A DNA stretch of 64,000 nt, from NCBI RefSeq assembly GCF_000183545.2, contig NZ_JH976535.1, forward strand, positions 1,613,837 through 1,677,836, written 5' to 3'. The stretch's first letter is position 1. Each line of letters opens with the position of its first letter. The notes under the pieces are model-generated. The model was not told where the DNA came from. It saw only the letters and a program-made list of their open reading frames with translations, and did no database searches. A program made the translations under genes and the position numbers. Of this stretch, positions 25,037-36,100 are shown piece by piece. Source of the DNA: Thermaerobacter subterraneus DSM 13965. Lineage in GTDB: Bacteria > Bacillota > Sulfobacillia > Thermaerobacterales > Thermaerobacteraceae.

Positions 25037-28000
25037 TCACCCGACGGGCACGGCATCCCCCGTGGCCAGGAAACAAAGGTAAGCCTCCTTGACGGGACGG
25101 CCTGTGATCTCCGCCAGCGCCCGCCGGTAGAAGCGCACCTGACCGGCATAAAAGGCCGCCAGCTGTTCGATGGACCGTTGCCGTGGCTCGTCGGTCTTGA
25201 AGTCCAGCAGGAGCAGGCCGTCCTCCTCGTCGACAAAGCAGTCCACGATGCCCTGGACCACCACCAGATCGCCCGCAGGGACCGACCTTGCGGGCATCCT
25301 GCCGGCCTTCTCTGCACCCGCCTCCTGCACACCGGTCTCCTGCGCGGCCGCCTCCAGGGCCGGCACCAGATCCGGGTACATCTCCACCGCCGGCACGCCC
25401 AGGGTGAACATCCACTCGCGGTAGACCCGGTCCGGACGGTGCAGAAGGCGCCGGCCCAGCGGGCCGGCAAAGAACCGCGCCAGGGCTGCGACGTCGACGG
25501 CAGCGGCTTCCGCCGGCGCCAGCAGCCGGCGGGCGACCAGGCTCTCGATTTGCCGTTCGATGGACCGCCGGTCCATCGGGCCGGCCAGGTCGAGGTGCTG
25601 CAGGACCCGGTGGGTGGCGGTGCCCCGGGCGGCCCCCGTCACCGCGGCAGCCGTCGCCGGTTCGTCCGGCCGGGCGGGCTCCGCCCCCGGGGGCGTTCCA
25701 TTCCAATGGAGGCGGGGCTGGCGCAGGCCCCGCCGCAGGTCGGCAGGGAGCGCATATGCCTGCCACTCCGGATCGTCCTGCCCCTTCAGCTCGCTGACCG
25801 AGCGCTTGGCAAACCGGTTGGCCAGAGGCGCGTATGGATACCGCCAGCGCAACCGCCGGCGCAGGGCCTCGACCGCTGGGCCGTCGACGGCGCCGGCGGG
25901 CAGGGGCTGCCCGCGGACCAGCGGTTCCAGCCAGCTGGGGGCCGGGGTGCCACCGGTCCCCTGCCCGGTGCCCGGTGGCGCCGGCGCCACCGGTTCGTCC
26001 CGTTGCCCGTCCGCCGGTCTCTCCGCGTGAATCGACTCCGGGTCCTGGGGGCCGGGAACCGCCGAGGGTCCCGCCGCCGCACCCGGCGTCGCCGGCGGAC
26101 GCAGCCAGACGGTCCAGCGCCAGCGCGAGGTCCACCCCTCCCTGGCCAGCCCCTCGCTGCCCGCAGCCGGCTCCAGCGGGCTGGGGGCCATGGCCAGCTG
26201 TCGCAGGGGCGCGGCATCGGGGTGCGGGATCAGGGCCGGACCCAGCCAGTCCAGGTAGCGGGTAGCCCCTTCGACCGCCTCCGCCGGCAGGGGCCGGTCG
26301 CCACCGGCCAGTGCGCCGCCCGCAGCGGCCCACCACCGTGCGGCCGACGCGGGCAGGTCCCGGGCGGACCCCACCAGGATGAGCCGTTCCCGGGCCCGGG
26401 TCAGGGCGACATAGAGGATGCGGAGTTCTTCCGCCAGGGTGTCCAGCCGCTGCTGGGTCCGCACCGCCTCATAGGCCAGGCTGGGGTAGCGGATGCGCAG
26501 GTCCGGGTCGGCCACTTTCAGGCCGAGCCCCAGGTCCCGGTGGATCAGGGCGTGGCCGCGGTCGAACTGGAACTCGACCCCCAGGTCCGCCACGACCACC
26601 ACGGGGAACTCCAGCCCCTTGCTCTGGTGGATGGTCATGACGCGGACCACGTCGTCGTTTTCGCCCAGGGCCGGTGCGGTACCCAGGTCGTCCCCCCGTT
26701 CCCGCAGCCGGTCGATGAACCGCAGGAAGCGGAAGAGGCCCTGCCGCGCGAACTGGTCGAACTGGCGAGCCCGATCCCGCAGCGCCTCCAGGTTGGCCCG
26801 CCGCTGCTCCCCTGCGGGCAGGCCCGACACGTAGGCCAGGATGCCCGTCTCGTCGTACAGCTGCTGGATGACCCGGGAGAGCGGGTACCGCCGGGCAGCC
26901 GATCGCCACCGGGAAAGGTCGGCCAGGAACCGCCGCAGGCGGGCGGCCAGCGGGTCCTGAGCCGCTTCCCCATCCCCGCCGGCCTCCCGGACCGTGGTGC
27001 TTGCACCGGCGTCGACCCCAGCGGCACTGCGGCCGTGGGCTGCACTGCCGGCGTCCTGCGACGGGGAGAGGCCCTCCAGGTCCTGCCCCGCCGCGCCCAC
27101 CGGAGCCTCAGCTTCGGGATCCCATCCGGCCACCCGGCAAGCTGCTTCATAAAAGGACAGGCCGGGTCCAGCCAGGCGGATGCGGGCCAGATCACGGGCG
27201 CCAAGTCCCACCACCGGCGAGCGCAGGACGGCCGCCAGGGCAATGTCCTGCCGCGGGTTGTCCAGCACCTGCAGCAGGGCCAGCATGACTTCGACCTCGG
27301 GAGCCACCAGGTAACCCGTGCGGGAGCGGGAATAGACGGGTACACCCTCCCGGTCCAGCACCTCGACGAAAGTCGAGGCCCGCAGGCGGGCACTGCGCAA
27401 CAGGACCACCACGTCCCGATACCGGACCGGGCGATAGGCATTCTGTTCGGGATCCCAGATGAGCAGCGGCGGCTGCCGGCCGGTGCCTTCGACCAGCTCC
27501 CGAATCCGCCACGCCACCAGCCGGGCTTCCTGTTCCAGGGCCGTCAGGTCCGCCGCTTCCTCGACGCTCAGGCCGTCATCCTCGTCCCCGGCCGGCGGCT
27601 CGGCCGGGGTTTCCTCCGGGTCGGCCCTGCGGGTCCCGGTGCCGCCGGTCCTGGCGCCGGCGGTGCCGGGCGGCAGGGACCCGGCAGGGTCGAAACCGGC
27701 CCCTCCCTCGAGGCGGTCCGGCCAGTCCTCATCCAGGGCCTCGGGCTTCCGCTCGAGAAGGTAGACCTCAACGGGCGCCTCCCCGCCGGAAGCCCCCGGA
27801 GGCAGGTCCGGGTACGGGGCACCGGGGTTGAGCCGGGCTTCCTCGTCGTAGGCCAGGCCGCCCAGTTCCGGCACCATGATGCGGCGGAAGAGGTCGTTGA
27901 CCGCCGCCAGGACCGCCGGCCTGCTGCGGAAATTGGCGTTGAGGTCGATGCGCCAGCCACGGCCCGAGGCCGCTTCCGGGTCCCCGGCGCCAGGCGGTTC

Positions 28001-29503
28001 CACCCCGGCCGCCCCGCCGGCCGTTTCCGGACCGCGGGCCGGGGCCGCTCCGCCTCCGCTGGCACCGCCTCCGGCGGCATCGCCCGGCCCCGGCGCCGGC
28101 GGGTACGCCCGGTAGCGGGCCAGGAAGATGGCCGGCTCGGCCTGGCGAAATGCGTAAATGCTCTGCTTGACGTCCCCCACCATGAAGAGGTTGAAGGGAA
28201 CCTCCTCGCCATCACCGGCCACCAGCTGGAGGATGGCGTCCTGCAGCGGGTTGATGTCCTGGTACTCGTCCACCAGGACCTCCTGGAAGAACCGGCGCAG
28301 CTCCCGGGCCACGGGCGACGGGCGGAGGATGCCGGCGGGCGCCTCCGGATCCGCCAGGACCTGGAGGGCATAGTGCTCCATGTCGGCGAAGTCCATGAGA
28401 CCCCGGTCGCGCTTGGCGGCCTGCAGGGACCGGGCAAAATCCCGGCACAGGTCCACCAGGGTCTGGACGTAGGACTGCAGCCGCGCCAGGTCGGCGGCCA
28501 CCTCCGCGGGAGCGCGGCTCCACATTCCCTGGGCCAGATCCCGGACCTGGTCCTTGACCTGGTTGCGTCCCTTCTGGATGCGAGCATGCATCGGATCCTG
28601 GGACTGGGGGTTGCGGGGCAAGCGCGGCCAGTCCCCGGCCGCCTGGGCCACCAGCCGGCCGGCAGCCTCCCAGCCGGCCCCCTCCAGTTCCCGCGCCAGG
28701 GCCTCCAGGCGCCGGGCATCGTCCTCCAGGGTTTCGGCCCACACCGCCGGGCCGCCGGGCTGCCGGCACTGGGCGGCCAGGCCCGCCAGGCGGCGGGCGT
28801 GGCGCTGGAAGGCCCTCACCAGCCCCTGCCGGGCCACGGCAAACCAGGTGCTCTGCTCCAGGGCGGAGGCGCCGTCCCGGTACATCCGGGCCAGCCCGTC
28901 CAGCCACGCCTCGGGCCACGGCCGGGCATAGGCGCTATCGTACAGGTCGAGGACCAGCTTCCGCAGGGACTCGTCACCGCGGCCGCCGCCGTACGCCTCG
29001 ACCAGCGCCAGGAAATCGGGAGCGGCCTGGGCATACCTCCGCTCGAACACCTCGTCCAGGACCTCGAAGCGCAGCAGCTGGGCCTCGTGCTCGCCGGCCA
29101 CCCGGGTCGCGGGGTCAAGCCCCAGGCGGTAGAAGTACTGCCGCGTGATCCGCAGGCAGAAGGAGTGGACGGTGGAGATGCTGGCGCGCCCCAGCAAGGC
29201 CAGTTGCCGCCTCAGCCGGGCGTCGCCGGGATGTTCGGCCAGGGCTTGCTCGAGCCGGTTCCGGATCCGCTCCTTCATCTCCGCGGCGGCCGCCTCGGTG
29301 AAGGTCACCACCAGCAACCGGTCGATCTCCACCGGGCTGGCGGGGTCCAGCAACCGGCGAAGGATGCGCTCGACCAGGACGGACGTCTTGCCGGAACCCG
29401 CCGCCGCGCTGACCAGCAGGTTCCGTCCCCGCAGGCAGATGGCTTGCAGCTGGGCATCCGTCCAGCGGCGGCGGGAAGCCGCCTGACCGGCCGCCGGACT
29501 CAT
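25037..29503 (-). CDS. addA: Helicase-nuclease AddA subunit
   Basis: 1488 residues, the UvrD-like 3'-5' helicase and nuclease subunit of AddAB, which resects double-strand breaks and loads recombinase. The N-terminus shows the Q-motif WTDAQLQAICLRGRNLLVSA and Walker A SAAAGSGKTSVLVE. TFTEAAAAEMKERIR, DEYQDINPLQ and SIYAFRQAEP follow. The C-terminal RecB-type nuclease carries DCFVDEEDGLLLLDFKTDEP with the DxK triad. Several Gly/Ala/Pro inserts make it longer than the ~1230 residues of Bacillus AddA. ATG at 29503 overlaps the addB stop (ATGA). It is the last gene of yhaO-yhaN-addB-addA. Confidence 0.93.
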   Translation of the reverse strand: MSPAAGQAASRRRWTDAQLQAICLRGRNLLVSAAAGSGKTSVLVERILRRLLDPASPVEIDRLLVVTFTEAAAAEMKERIRNRLEQALAEHPGDARLRRQLALLGRASISTVHSFCLRITRQYFYRLGLDPATRVAGEHEAQLLRFEVLDEVFERRYAQAAPDFLALVEAYGGGRGDESLRKLVLDLYDSAYARPWPEAWLDGLARMYRDGASALEQSTWFAVARQGLVRAFQRHARRLAGLAAQCRQPGGPAVWAETLEDDARRLEALARELEGAGWEAAGRLVAQAAGDWPRLPRNPQSQDPMHARIQKGRNQVKDQVRDLAQGMWSRAPAEVAADLARLQSYVQTLVDLCRDFARSLQAAKRDRGLMDFADMEHYALQVLADPEAPAGILRPSPVARELRRFFQEVLVDEYQDINPLQDAILQLVAGDGEEVPFNLFMVGDVKQSIYAFRQAEPAIFLARYRAYPPAPGPGDAAGGGASGGGAAPARGPETAGGAAGVEPPGAGDPEAASGRGWRIDLNANFRSRPAVLAAVNDLFRRIMVPELGGLAYDEEARLNPGAPYPDLPPGASGGEAPVEVYLLERKPEALDEDWPDRLEGGAGFDPAGSLPPGTAGARTGGTGTRRADPEETPAEPPAGDEDDGLSVEEAADLTALEQEARLVAWRIRELVEGTGRQPPLLIWDPEQNAYRPVRYRDVVVLLRSARLRASTFVEVLDREGVPVYSRSRTGYLVAPEVEVMLALLQVLDNPRQDIALAAVLRSPVVGLGARDLARIRLAGPGLSFYEAACRVAGWDPEAEAPVGAAGQDLEGLSPSQDAGSAAHGRSAAGVDAGASTTVREAGGDGEAAQDPLAARLRRFLADLSRWRSAARRYPLSRVIQQLYDETGILAYVSGLPAGEQRRANLEALRDRARQFDQFARQGLFRFLRFIDRLRERGDDLGTAPALGENDDVVRVMTIHQSKGLEFPVVVVADLGVEFQFDRGHALIHRDLGLGLKVADPDLRIRYPSLAYEAVRTQQRLDTLAEELRILYVALTRARERLILVGSARDLPASAARWWAAAGGALAGGDRPLPAEAVEGATRYLDWLGPALIPHPDAAPLRQLAMAPSPLEPAAGSEGLAREGWTSRWRWTVWLRPPATPGAAAGPSAVPGPQDPESIHAERPADGQRDEPVAPAPPGTGQGTGGTPAPSWLEPLVRGQPLPAGAVDGPAVEALRRRLRWRYPYAPLANRFAKRSVSELKGQDDPEWQAYALPADLRRGLRQPRLHWNGTPPGAEPARPDEPATAAAVTGAARGTATHRVLQHLDLAGPMDRRSIERQIESLVARRLLAPAEAAAVDVAALARFFAGPLGRRLLHRPDRVYREWMFTLGVPAVEMYPDLVPALEAAAQETGVQEAGAEKAGRMPARSVPAGDLVVVQGIVDCFVDEEDGLLLLDFKTDEPRQRSIEQLAAFYAGQVRFYRRALAEITGRPVKEAYLCFLATGDAVPVG

Positions 29504-32500
29504 CCACCTTCCCCTCCTTCCCGGCCGTCCCTCTCCGTCCCGCCGGCCCCCTCGAGGCGTTCCCAGACGTCCCGGGCGCTCAGGGGCCGGATGGACCGGT
29601 AGTGGTTTCCGGGGACCCTCGGGTCGAACTGGCACACGGCCCGGAAGCGGCAGGTGCTGCAGGGCGATTCGTCCCGGAGACGGTAGGGAGCCACATCCGC
29701 CCGCCCCGCCAGCATCGCGCCGGCCATGGCCCGCACGCGGCCCTCCACGTGCCGGAAGAGGGCGTCAAGCCGCTCGGGGCCCAGCACCCGGGAGCGGGCC
29801 TCGGGCCGCCCGTCTTTGCGGAACCGGACCGGCACCAGGGTATCGAGCTGATCGCGGGGCCCCAGGGCATCGAAGACCTCGTCGTCGTCCAGCACCCACC
29901 CCTGGGGCCGCAACTGCTTGACGGCCCGGAGCCGGGCGATCTCCCCGGCGTCGAGGGGGCCCTTGACGTCCAGGTACGGGTCATGGACGGGGAAGAAGAG
30001 CAGCCCCGCCGGCTCGGGGTCGGAGGCCGGCGCACCGGCGGTGGGGCCGCGCACGCCCGGCATGTTGCTCAGCAGGCGCCGCCCGGCCCGGGTGGCCACC
30101 AGCAGGTACAAGGGCAGCTGCAGGGACAGGCCGTAGTAGACCCGGTCCAGGGGCAGGTCGCGGGAACTGCTCTTGTAATCGATGACGCGGAGGAACCAGC
30201 GCCCCGACGGGCTGGAGGCCGCGTCGATCCGGTCGATCCGGCCCCGCAGCGCCAGGTGCTCGCCGGGTCCTACCCTCCACGGCGCGGCCGGCAGCACGGG
30301 ACTCTCGGGCCCGAAATCCACCTCCACGGCCACCGGCCGGAAGCGACCCTGGCGCGCATGGTGGGCCAGGCGCGAGGCCGTCTTGACCAGAGTCCGCCGG
30401 GCGGTGGCCAGCAGGTGCTTCTGGTAGGCGGTGCTGGTGGCAAGCTCTTCCGCCAGGCGGGGCCGGAGGGCTTCCACCGCCTCTCCCACCAGCTGTTCCA
30501 GCGCCTCCTCATCCAGGTCAGCCCAGTCCAGACCCCGTTCCCACACCCGCCGCGCCAGCAGGCTCAGGGCGGCGTGGTAGATCCGGCCCAGTTGCGGCGC
30601 GTCCAGGCGGCTGATCTCCCGCTCCTTTAGCCCCAGGCCGTGGGCGGCAAAGTGCTGAAAGGGACAGGCGGCCAGCCGCTCCAGGCGGCTGACGCTGGTC
30701 CGGACCTCCCATTCCGGGCCCCGGGGCCGCGCATAGAGCTGGCGGGCCAGATCCTGGCCCAGCGGTTCCACCTGGTTGGAATGGACCAGGGACTGGAGGG
30801 CCTGCAAAGCCCGAGGGCGGGCCTCCGGCTCGGTCACCGCCCACTGGTAGAGGATTCGCCACCCCGCTGCGGCCGGCTCGCCGGCTGCGGGCGAACCGGC
30901 TTGGCGTCCCAGCATCCGCACCAGCTGGTCAACGGCCTGGGAGGCCGTGGCCACACCCTCGGGCCCCTCCACTACCGCCGGCGTCACCGCGAGGGCGGGG
31001 AACAACACCCGCAGGCGGCGGGTCAGCCAGGCCGGCGTGATGGCCCGCCCCTCCTCGTCACCCAGGGGATAGCTGACCCAGAGCCGGTCCCTTGCCCGCG
31101 TCAGGGCGACGTAGGCGTGGTACTGCTCGTGCAGGGCCCGGATGCGGCCCGGGGGATTGAGCTCCAGGCCGGCCTGGGCCAGCTCCTCCCTCTCCCCGTC
31201 GGTGAAGATGGCGTCGTCGTCGATCCGCCGCGGAAAGGCGTCGTCGGTGGCGCCCAGCAAGAAGGCGACCCGGGCACTGGGGTGGCGCGACCGTTCCACG
31301 CTGCCGGCCACCACCTGGTCCAGGCCGGGAGGGATCAAGCCCACCCGTAACCCCTCCATGCCGGCCTCCAGGACGCGCAGAAAGTCCGCCAGGGTCAGGG
31401 GAAGATCGGGAAGGCTGGTGGCCGCCTGCTCCAGCAGGTCGCCGATCCCGTTCCAGACCTGCAGGTGCTCCTGGGCGGCCTCCAGATCACCTGCTCGTTC
31501 CGCCTCCTCGCTCCAGCGCAGGATCTGGCCGGGCACGTCCAGGTCCAGCAGCAGCTGGTGAACCGCCTCCGCCAGGGTCTTCACCGGCACGGGCTGGCGC
31601 CGGGCCGCGGCGACGCGGTGGTGGAAGTTGCGCAGGGCCGCGGTGGCCTCTTCCCGGATCCGGTTGATCGCCTCGAGTTCCGCCTGCCAGGCCGGATCGT
31701 CCGCCTCCTCCTCGTCCAGGGCGAAGCGGCGCCGCCAGCGCCACGGCTGGCCGCGGTACCAGAGCGAACCGCGAATCCCGAAGGCCAGGACGTAGTTCTC
31801 CAGGCGGTCCACCGCACCCCGGGCCACGGGAACCAGGTCCGTCTTGAGGTAGCGGAACACCGCCTCGTAGGGCCAGTCCGCGGCCACGACCTCCACCGCC
31901 GCCCGGACCAGTTCGACCAGGGGATGATGGCCGACCGGCCGCCGGCGATCGATGAAAAGGGGTATGCCGTGCTCGGCGCAAGCCGCACTGATCAGATCGT
32001 GGTAAGCGTCCAGGTCCCGGACGATGACCACCATGTCCCGGAACCGGTACCCCTCTTCCCGGGCCAGGCGCAGCATCTCCCGGGCCGCCGCTGCCACCTC
32101 GGACCGCCGGTCCGGCGCCGCCACCACCGTGATCCCATCCGGTGCACCGGTAAAACGGCGTCCCGGGAACCGGAAGAGTTCCCGCTCCAGGTGGGCCAGC
32201 GCCGGGTTGCGAAAGCGGGGCAGCCTCTGGCCCGCGCCCTCCGGCGGCAACGTCACGGCCGGCTCGACGGTCACCCGCTGGCGGCGCGCCAGTTCTAGCA
32301 GCTGGCGGGCCGTCTGCCAGGTGGGGTGGAACAGGGTCGCCGCATCCGGGTCATGGCTTCCATGCGGCGTCGCGCCCGCACCGGGTCCCCCCGGCGGCTG
32401 CCCCCTGACCGCCCACGCTGCCTCTGCCGGGTCCAGGCAAAGGGTCACCTCGACCCGGTCCGCCACCGCCAGCAAGGCCCCCAGGACCCGCAGCTCACCC

Positions 32501-33153
32501 GGTGTGAAGCCTGTGAAACCGTCGACCCAAATCCGGGCCCCCCGCAACCAGGCGCAGTCGCCAAGTCGCCGGGCCACGCTGTCCAAGGCATGGACGGGAT
32601 CGGCCAGGCCCTCGTCCTCCAGGTAGCCCTGATACGCCTCCAACAGGAGAGCCAGGTCGTGCAGCTTCACGGCCAGCAGGCCCTCCCGGCCCTCCGCCAG
32701 CCAGGCTTCCCGTTGCCGGCGCAGCGCTTCGGCGTCGATACCGAAGGCGGCCAGTTCGGCCAGAGTGGTGACCATGCGGTCGATGAAGCCCGGACGGTCG
32801 GCTACCCGGTGAAACAACTGCAGGCGGTGCGCCTCGCGGGAGAGAAGGGCCCGCAGGATCAAGCGCTTGCCCAGCTCGCTGACGGCCGGGCGTGTGGCAC
32901 CGCCCGTCTCCTGCTGAACCCACCAGGCCAGGCGCTGGAAGCTGGCGACCCGCGCCCGTGCGAAGCCGGCGCGTCCTGTCCGGTGACGCACCGCGGCCAG
33001 CAGGGCCTGCTCCATCTGAAAGGTGGCCTGTTCGGGCACCAGCAGCACAAGGGCGGGTCCGGAAACATGCCCGCCTTCGGCTGCAGCCACCGCTTCCAGG
33101 CAGTAGTGGGTCTTCCCGGACCCCGCCCGGCCCAGGACCAGCCGCAGGCTCAC
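29500..33153 (-). CDS. addB: Helicase-nuclease AddB subunit
   Basis: 1217 residues, close to the usual AddB length. It recognises Chi and cuts the 5' strand with its RecB-type nuclease. The N-terminus has an intact Walker A (LGRAGSGKTHYC). The nuclease site includes LRVIDYKSSSRDLP. The 4Fe-4S cluster ligands are visible: one Cys in LAACPFQHFAAHG (near residue 829) and three in CSTCRFRAVCQFDP (near 1160). GTG at 33153 overlaps the yhaN stop (GTGA), and the stop overlaps the addA ATG, so all are translationally coupled. Confidence 0.93.
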   Translation of the reverse strand: MSLRLVLGRAGSGKTHYCLEAVAAAEGGHVSGPALVLLVPEQATFQMEQALLAAVRHRTGRAGFARARVASFQRLAWWVQQETGGATRPAVSELGKRLILRALLSREAHRLQLFHRVADRPGFIDRMVTTLAELAAFGIDAEALRRQREAWLAEGREGLLAVKLHDLALLLEAYQGYLEDEGLADPVHALDSVARRLGDCAWLRGARIWVDGFTGFTPGELRVLGALLAVADRVEVTLCLDPAEAAWAVRGQPPGGPGAGATPHGSHDPDAATLFHPTWQTARQLLELARRQRVTVEPAVTLPPEGAGQRLPRFRNPALAHLERELFRFPGRRFTGAPDGITVVAAPDRRSEVAAAAREMLRLAREEGYRFRDMVVIVRDLDAYHDLISAACAEHGIPLFIDRRRPVGHHPLVELVRAAVEVVAADWPYEAVFRYLKTDLVPVARGAVDRLENYVLAFGIRGSLWYRGQPWRWRRRFALDEEEADDPAWQAELEAINRIREEATAALRNFHHRVAAARRQPVPVKTLAEAVHQLLLDLDVPGQILRWSEEAERAGDLEAAQEHLQVWNGIGDLLEQAATSLPDLPLTLADFLRVLEAGMEGLRVGLIPPGLDQVVAGSVERSRHPSARVAFLLGATDDAFPRRIDDDAIFTDGEREELAQAGLELNPPGRIRALHEQYHAYVALTRARDRLWVSYPLGDEEGRAITPAWLTRRLRVLFPALAVTPAVVEGPEGVATASQAVDQLVRMLGRQAGSPAAGEPAAAGWRILYQWAVTEPEARPRALQALQSLVHSNQVEPLGQDLARQLYARPRGPEWEVRTSVSRLERLAACPFQHFAAHGLGLKEREISRLDAPQLGRIYHAALSLLARRVWERGLDWADLDEEALEQLVGEAVEALRPRLAEELATSTAYQKHLLATARRTLVKTASRLAHHARQGRFRPVAVEVDFGPESPVLPAAPWRVGPGEHLALRGRIDRIDAASSPSGRWFLRVIDYKSSSRDLPLDRVYYGLSLQLPLYLLVATRAGRRLLSNMPGVRGPTAGAPASDPEPAGLLFFPVHDPYLDVKGPLDAGEIARLRAVKQLRPQGWVLDDDEVFDALGPRDQLDTLVPVRFRKDGRPEARSRVLGPERLDALFRHVEGRVRAMAGAMLAGRADVAPYRLRDESPCSTCRFRAVCQFDPRVPGNHYRSIRPLSARDVWERLEGAGGTERDGREGGEGG

Positions 33154-36100
33154 AGGCCCGACCCTCCCCTGCCTGTTGCGGTGTCGACCCCGCCGTCCCG
33201 TCCCAGCGCCCCGCCGCGGACCTCGACGGCCTTGCCCCAGGTGGCCAGGATCTGGCGGTGGGAGAGCAGGATCACCTGGCGGTCCGCAGCGAGAGCGTCC
33301 ATGATCCCGCGGGCTTCACCGAGGCGCCCGTCGTCCCAGTGGACGAAGGGGTCGTCCAGGATGAAGGGGATGTTCACGTCGCCCGCGAGCAGATCGGCAA
33401 CGGCCACCCTCAAGGACCAGTAGAGCTGGTCGCGGGTTCCCTGGCTGAGCTGCTCGGGCACCACCGGCGTACCGTCGGGTTCCTGGACGGAGACCCGGAA
33501 TCCCCCGTCGAGGACCACCCGGCGGCCCGGCCGGCCGGTCAGCCGGCTGAAGTAGCGGCTCGCTGCATCCTCAAGCCGCTGGCGGTAGGCCCCGTGATAC
33601 GCCTCCACCGCGGCCTCCAGGTGGCGATAGGCAAGTACCAGGGCATCCAGCTCGTCCTGAAGGGCGTCCCGCTGCCGGCGCAGTTCCGCCAGCTCAAGTT
33701 CCGCCTGAGCGATGTTGATGGGCTCGTCCCGCAGGTAAGACTGCTCCCTGGAGGCCAGGTCGCGGTACGTGCCGTTCGCGGCTTCCAGCGCCGCCTCCAG
33801 CCTGGCTTCTTCGGCCGCCAGCCGGGCCAGGGCCTCCCTGGCCCGGTCCGGGTCAAGGTCCTTCAGTTCGAGGTCGGGATCCTGCCGCGCCAGCTCCTCG
33901 ATGGCCTTCAGATCGAGGAGGGCGGCATCCCGCTCCTCGGCCGCCCGCACCCGGAGGGCCTCTTCATTGGGCACCTCCCAGGCGGAGAGCAGCCCTTCCA
34001 GCTCCTTTTCCCTCTCCCGCCGCCGGCTCCGGTGGCGCGTATACTCCAGCCACTCCTCCCGGGCCCGCCCGGGATCCCCGCCCGCAGGCTCCAGGAGAAC
34101 GCGCCACTGCTGGCGCAGGCGGCCGACCTCCGCCTCGACCGCCTCCAGGTCCCGGCCCAGGCGCTCCGCCCTGCCCCCGGCCGCCAGCGCCTCCTGCTCG
34201 CCCTCGGACTCCAGGCGCTCCAGTTGCTCCACCACGGCGGGCGGCCAGGCTGGCACGGCCGCAGGATCGGGCCCTTCCCCGGCATCCCAGCTGGCCTCGA
34301 GAACGGCCAGCCATTCCGCCATCCGCTCATTGATGCGGCGCCAGCGGGCAGCCTCCAGGGCCGGCTCCTCCCAGAACAGGGGGTCCCAGCCAGTGAGCCA
34401 TTCCACCAGGATCCGGGCGCTCTCGGGAGGAACCGGCTCCGCCCCGGCTCCCGTACCAGGGCCGGCTTCGGGCCCGGTCCCGGCCCCCTCCGCGGACCCG
34501 GCCGGGCCGCTTCCCGCCTGGACCGTGGCGGCCGCCGGGCGACCGGGCGGGAGGGGCGCGGCCAGCCCGGCCGCCACCTGGCCCGCCGCCTCGCCGCCGC
34601 CGGGGGCGGCAACCGTGGCCGCCAGCCGCCACCACGCTCCCGGCCCGTCTGAACCAGCCGGCCCGGTTCCAACGCCGTCCGGGCCACCCGGCCCCCCCTC
34701 CCGGCCCCACAACCGGCCGGCCAGGGTCCGGGCCTCGCCTTCCGCCTGGCGGCCCAGCCGGCTCACCGCCTCCCACCAGGCCAGCACCCGGGGTAGATCG
34801 GCCAAGGGGCGACCTGCCAGGAAGGGGGTTGCCCACCGGTGCATGGCATCCAGGCGGGCCCGAGCTTCTTCCAGCTGCCGGCTCACCTCGCCGGGCTGGC
34901 GCATCGCCAGCTGGGCGCGGCGCCTGGCCAGCTCTTCGCGTCGGGCCTCCCATTCCCGGTAGCGCCGCTCCAGCCTCGCCAGCTCTTCCGGCGGCAGGCC
35001 GGCCCAGACGCCCAGCCGGGTGCTGACATCCTCGAGACGGCGGCGAAAAGCTTCCTCACCGGCCGGGTCGACAGGCGGCCGGCCACCCGCCACCAGCCGC
35101 CAGGCGAGAGCCCCGGCGGCCAGGGCCACCACCACGGCCAGGGCCGCTACGGCCCCGCCTGGGAGGTTGCTCCTTGCACCGGCCACCGCCGCCAGCATTC
35201 CCGTCACGCCGGCCGCCAGAAGACCAACCCGAATCCCCAGGCCTCGCCGCCGCCGCGCTTCCGCCTGCAGGTGCTCCGCCTCAGCCTGCCGGCGCTGCTC
35301 CTCCGCCTTCAGCTGGAGCATCTCCAGCGCTGCGGCGGCTACGCCGACATTCCACTCCCGCACGTCGGCGTAGGCATCGGCGACGGCCGCCTCATCGGCC
35401 TCCAGTGCGTCCAGCGCCTCTCGCCGTGCCCGCTCCTCCGCCTCGAACACCGCGATCTGGCGCTGCAGCTCCGCCTCCTGGCGGGGCAGGTCCCGCAGTC
35501 GCTCCAGATCGGCCGCCGGGGCCTCGGCCAGGCGGGGTACCCGGCCGGCAAGGCGGACCACCGCCTGGCCTACCTGGGTCAGGAAGTGATGGCGATGCCA
35601 GGCCGCCAGCAGCGAGCGGGCCGCCGCCTGGCGCTGGCGGGCCCTGGCCTCCTGCTGCTGCTGCCGGAGGGCCGCCACCTGCCTTTCCGTCTCCTGGAGG
35701 CGGTCCAGGCCCGAGAGGGGATTCCCGTCCCCGCCGCGGTCCAACGCATCCCAGCCGGGCCAGCGGCGGGTCTCCTCCCGCTCCAGCAGGGCGATGTCGG
35801 CCTGCAGCCGCCCGGCCTGTTGAGCCGCCTGTTCCATCTGCAACCGTCGCTCCAGGCGGTTGCGGTAGCGGTCAACCCGCCGCTGCCACTCCCTCCAGGC
35901 CTCCTGGCGTCGCCGGCAGCGGTTCAGCTCGTCCCGGAGCCCCTGGCGGCGCTGCTCCAGCTCCGCCAGTTGCTGCCGCACCTGTTCCAGGTCGTCGGCC
36001 GCCAGCCGGTCACGGCGAATGGCCGTCTCCAGCTGGCGGATCTGGGCGTCGAGCTGTTCGATGGCCCGGTCCTGCCGCTGGTTGTGGGTCGTGATGCCGA

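Noticed and set aside
24437..29602. Plus-strand open frame of more than 1700 codons opposite addA
   Set aside because: Antisense shadow produced by extreme third-position G+C of addA; no domain and no RBS.
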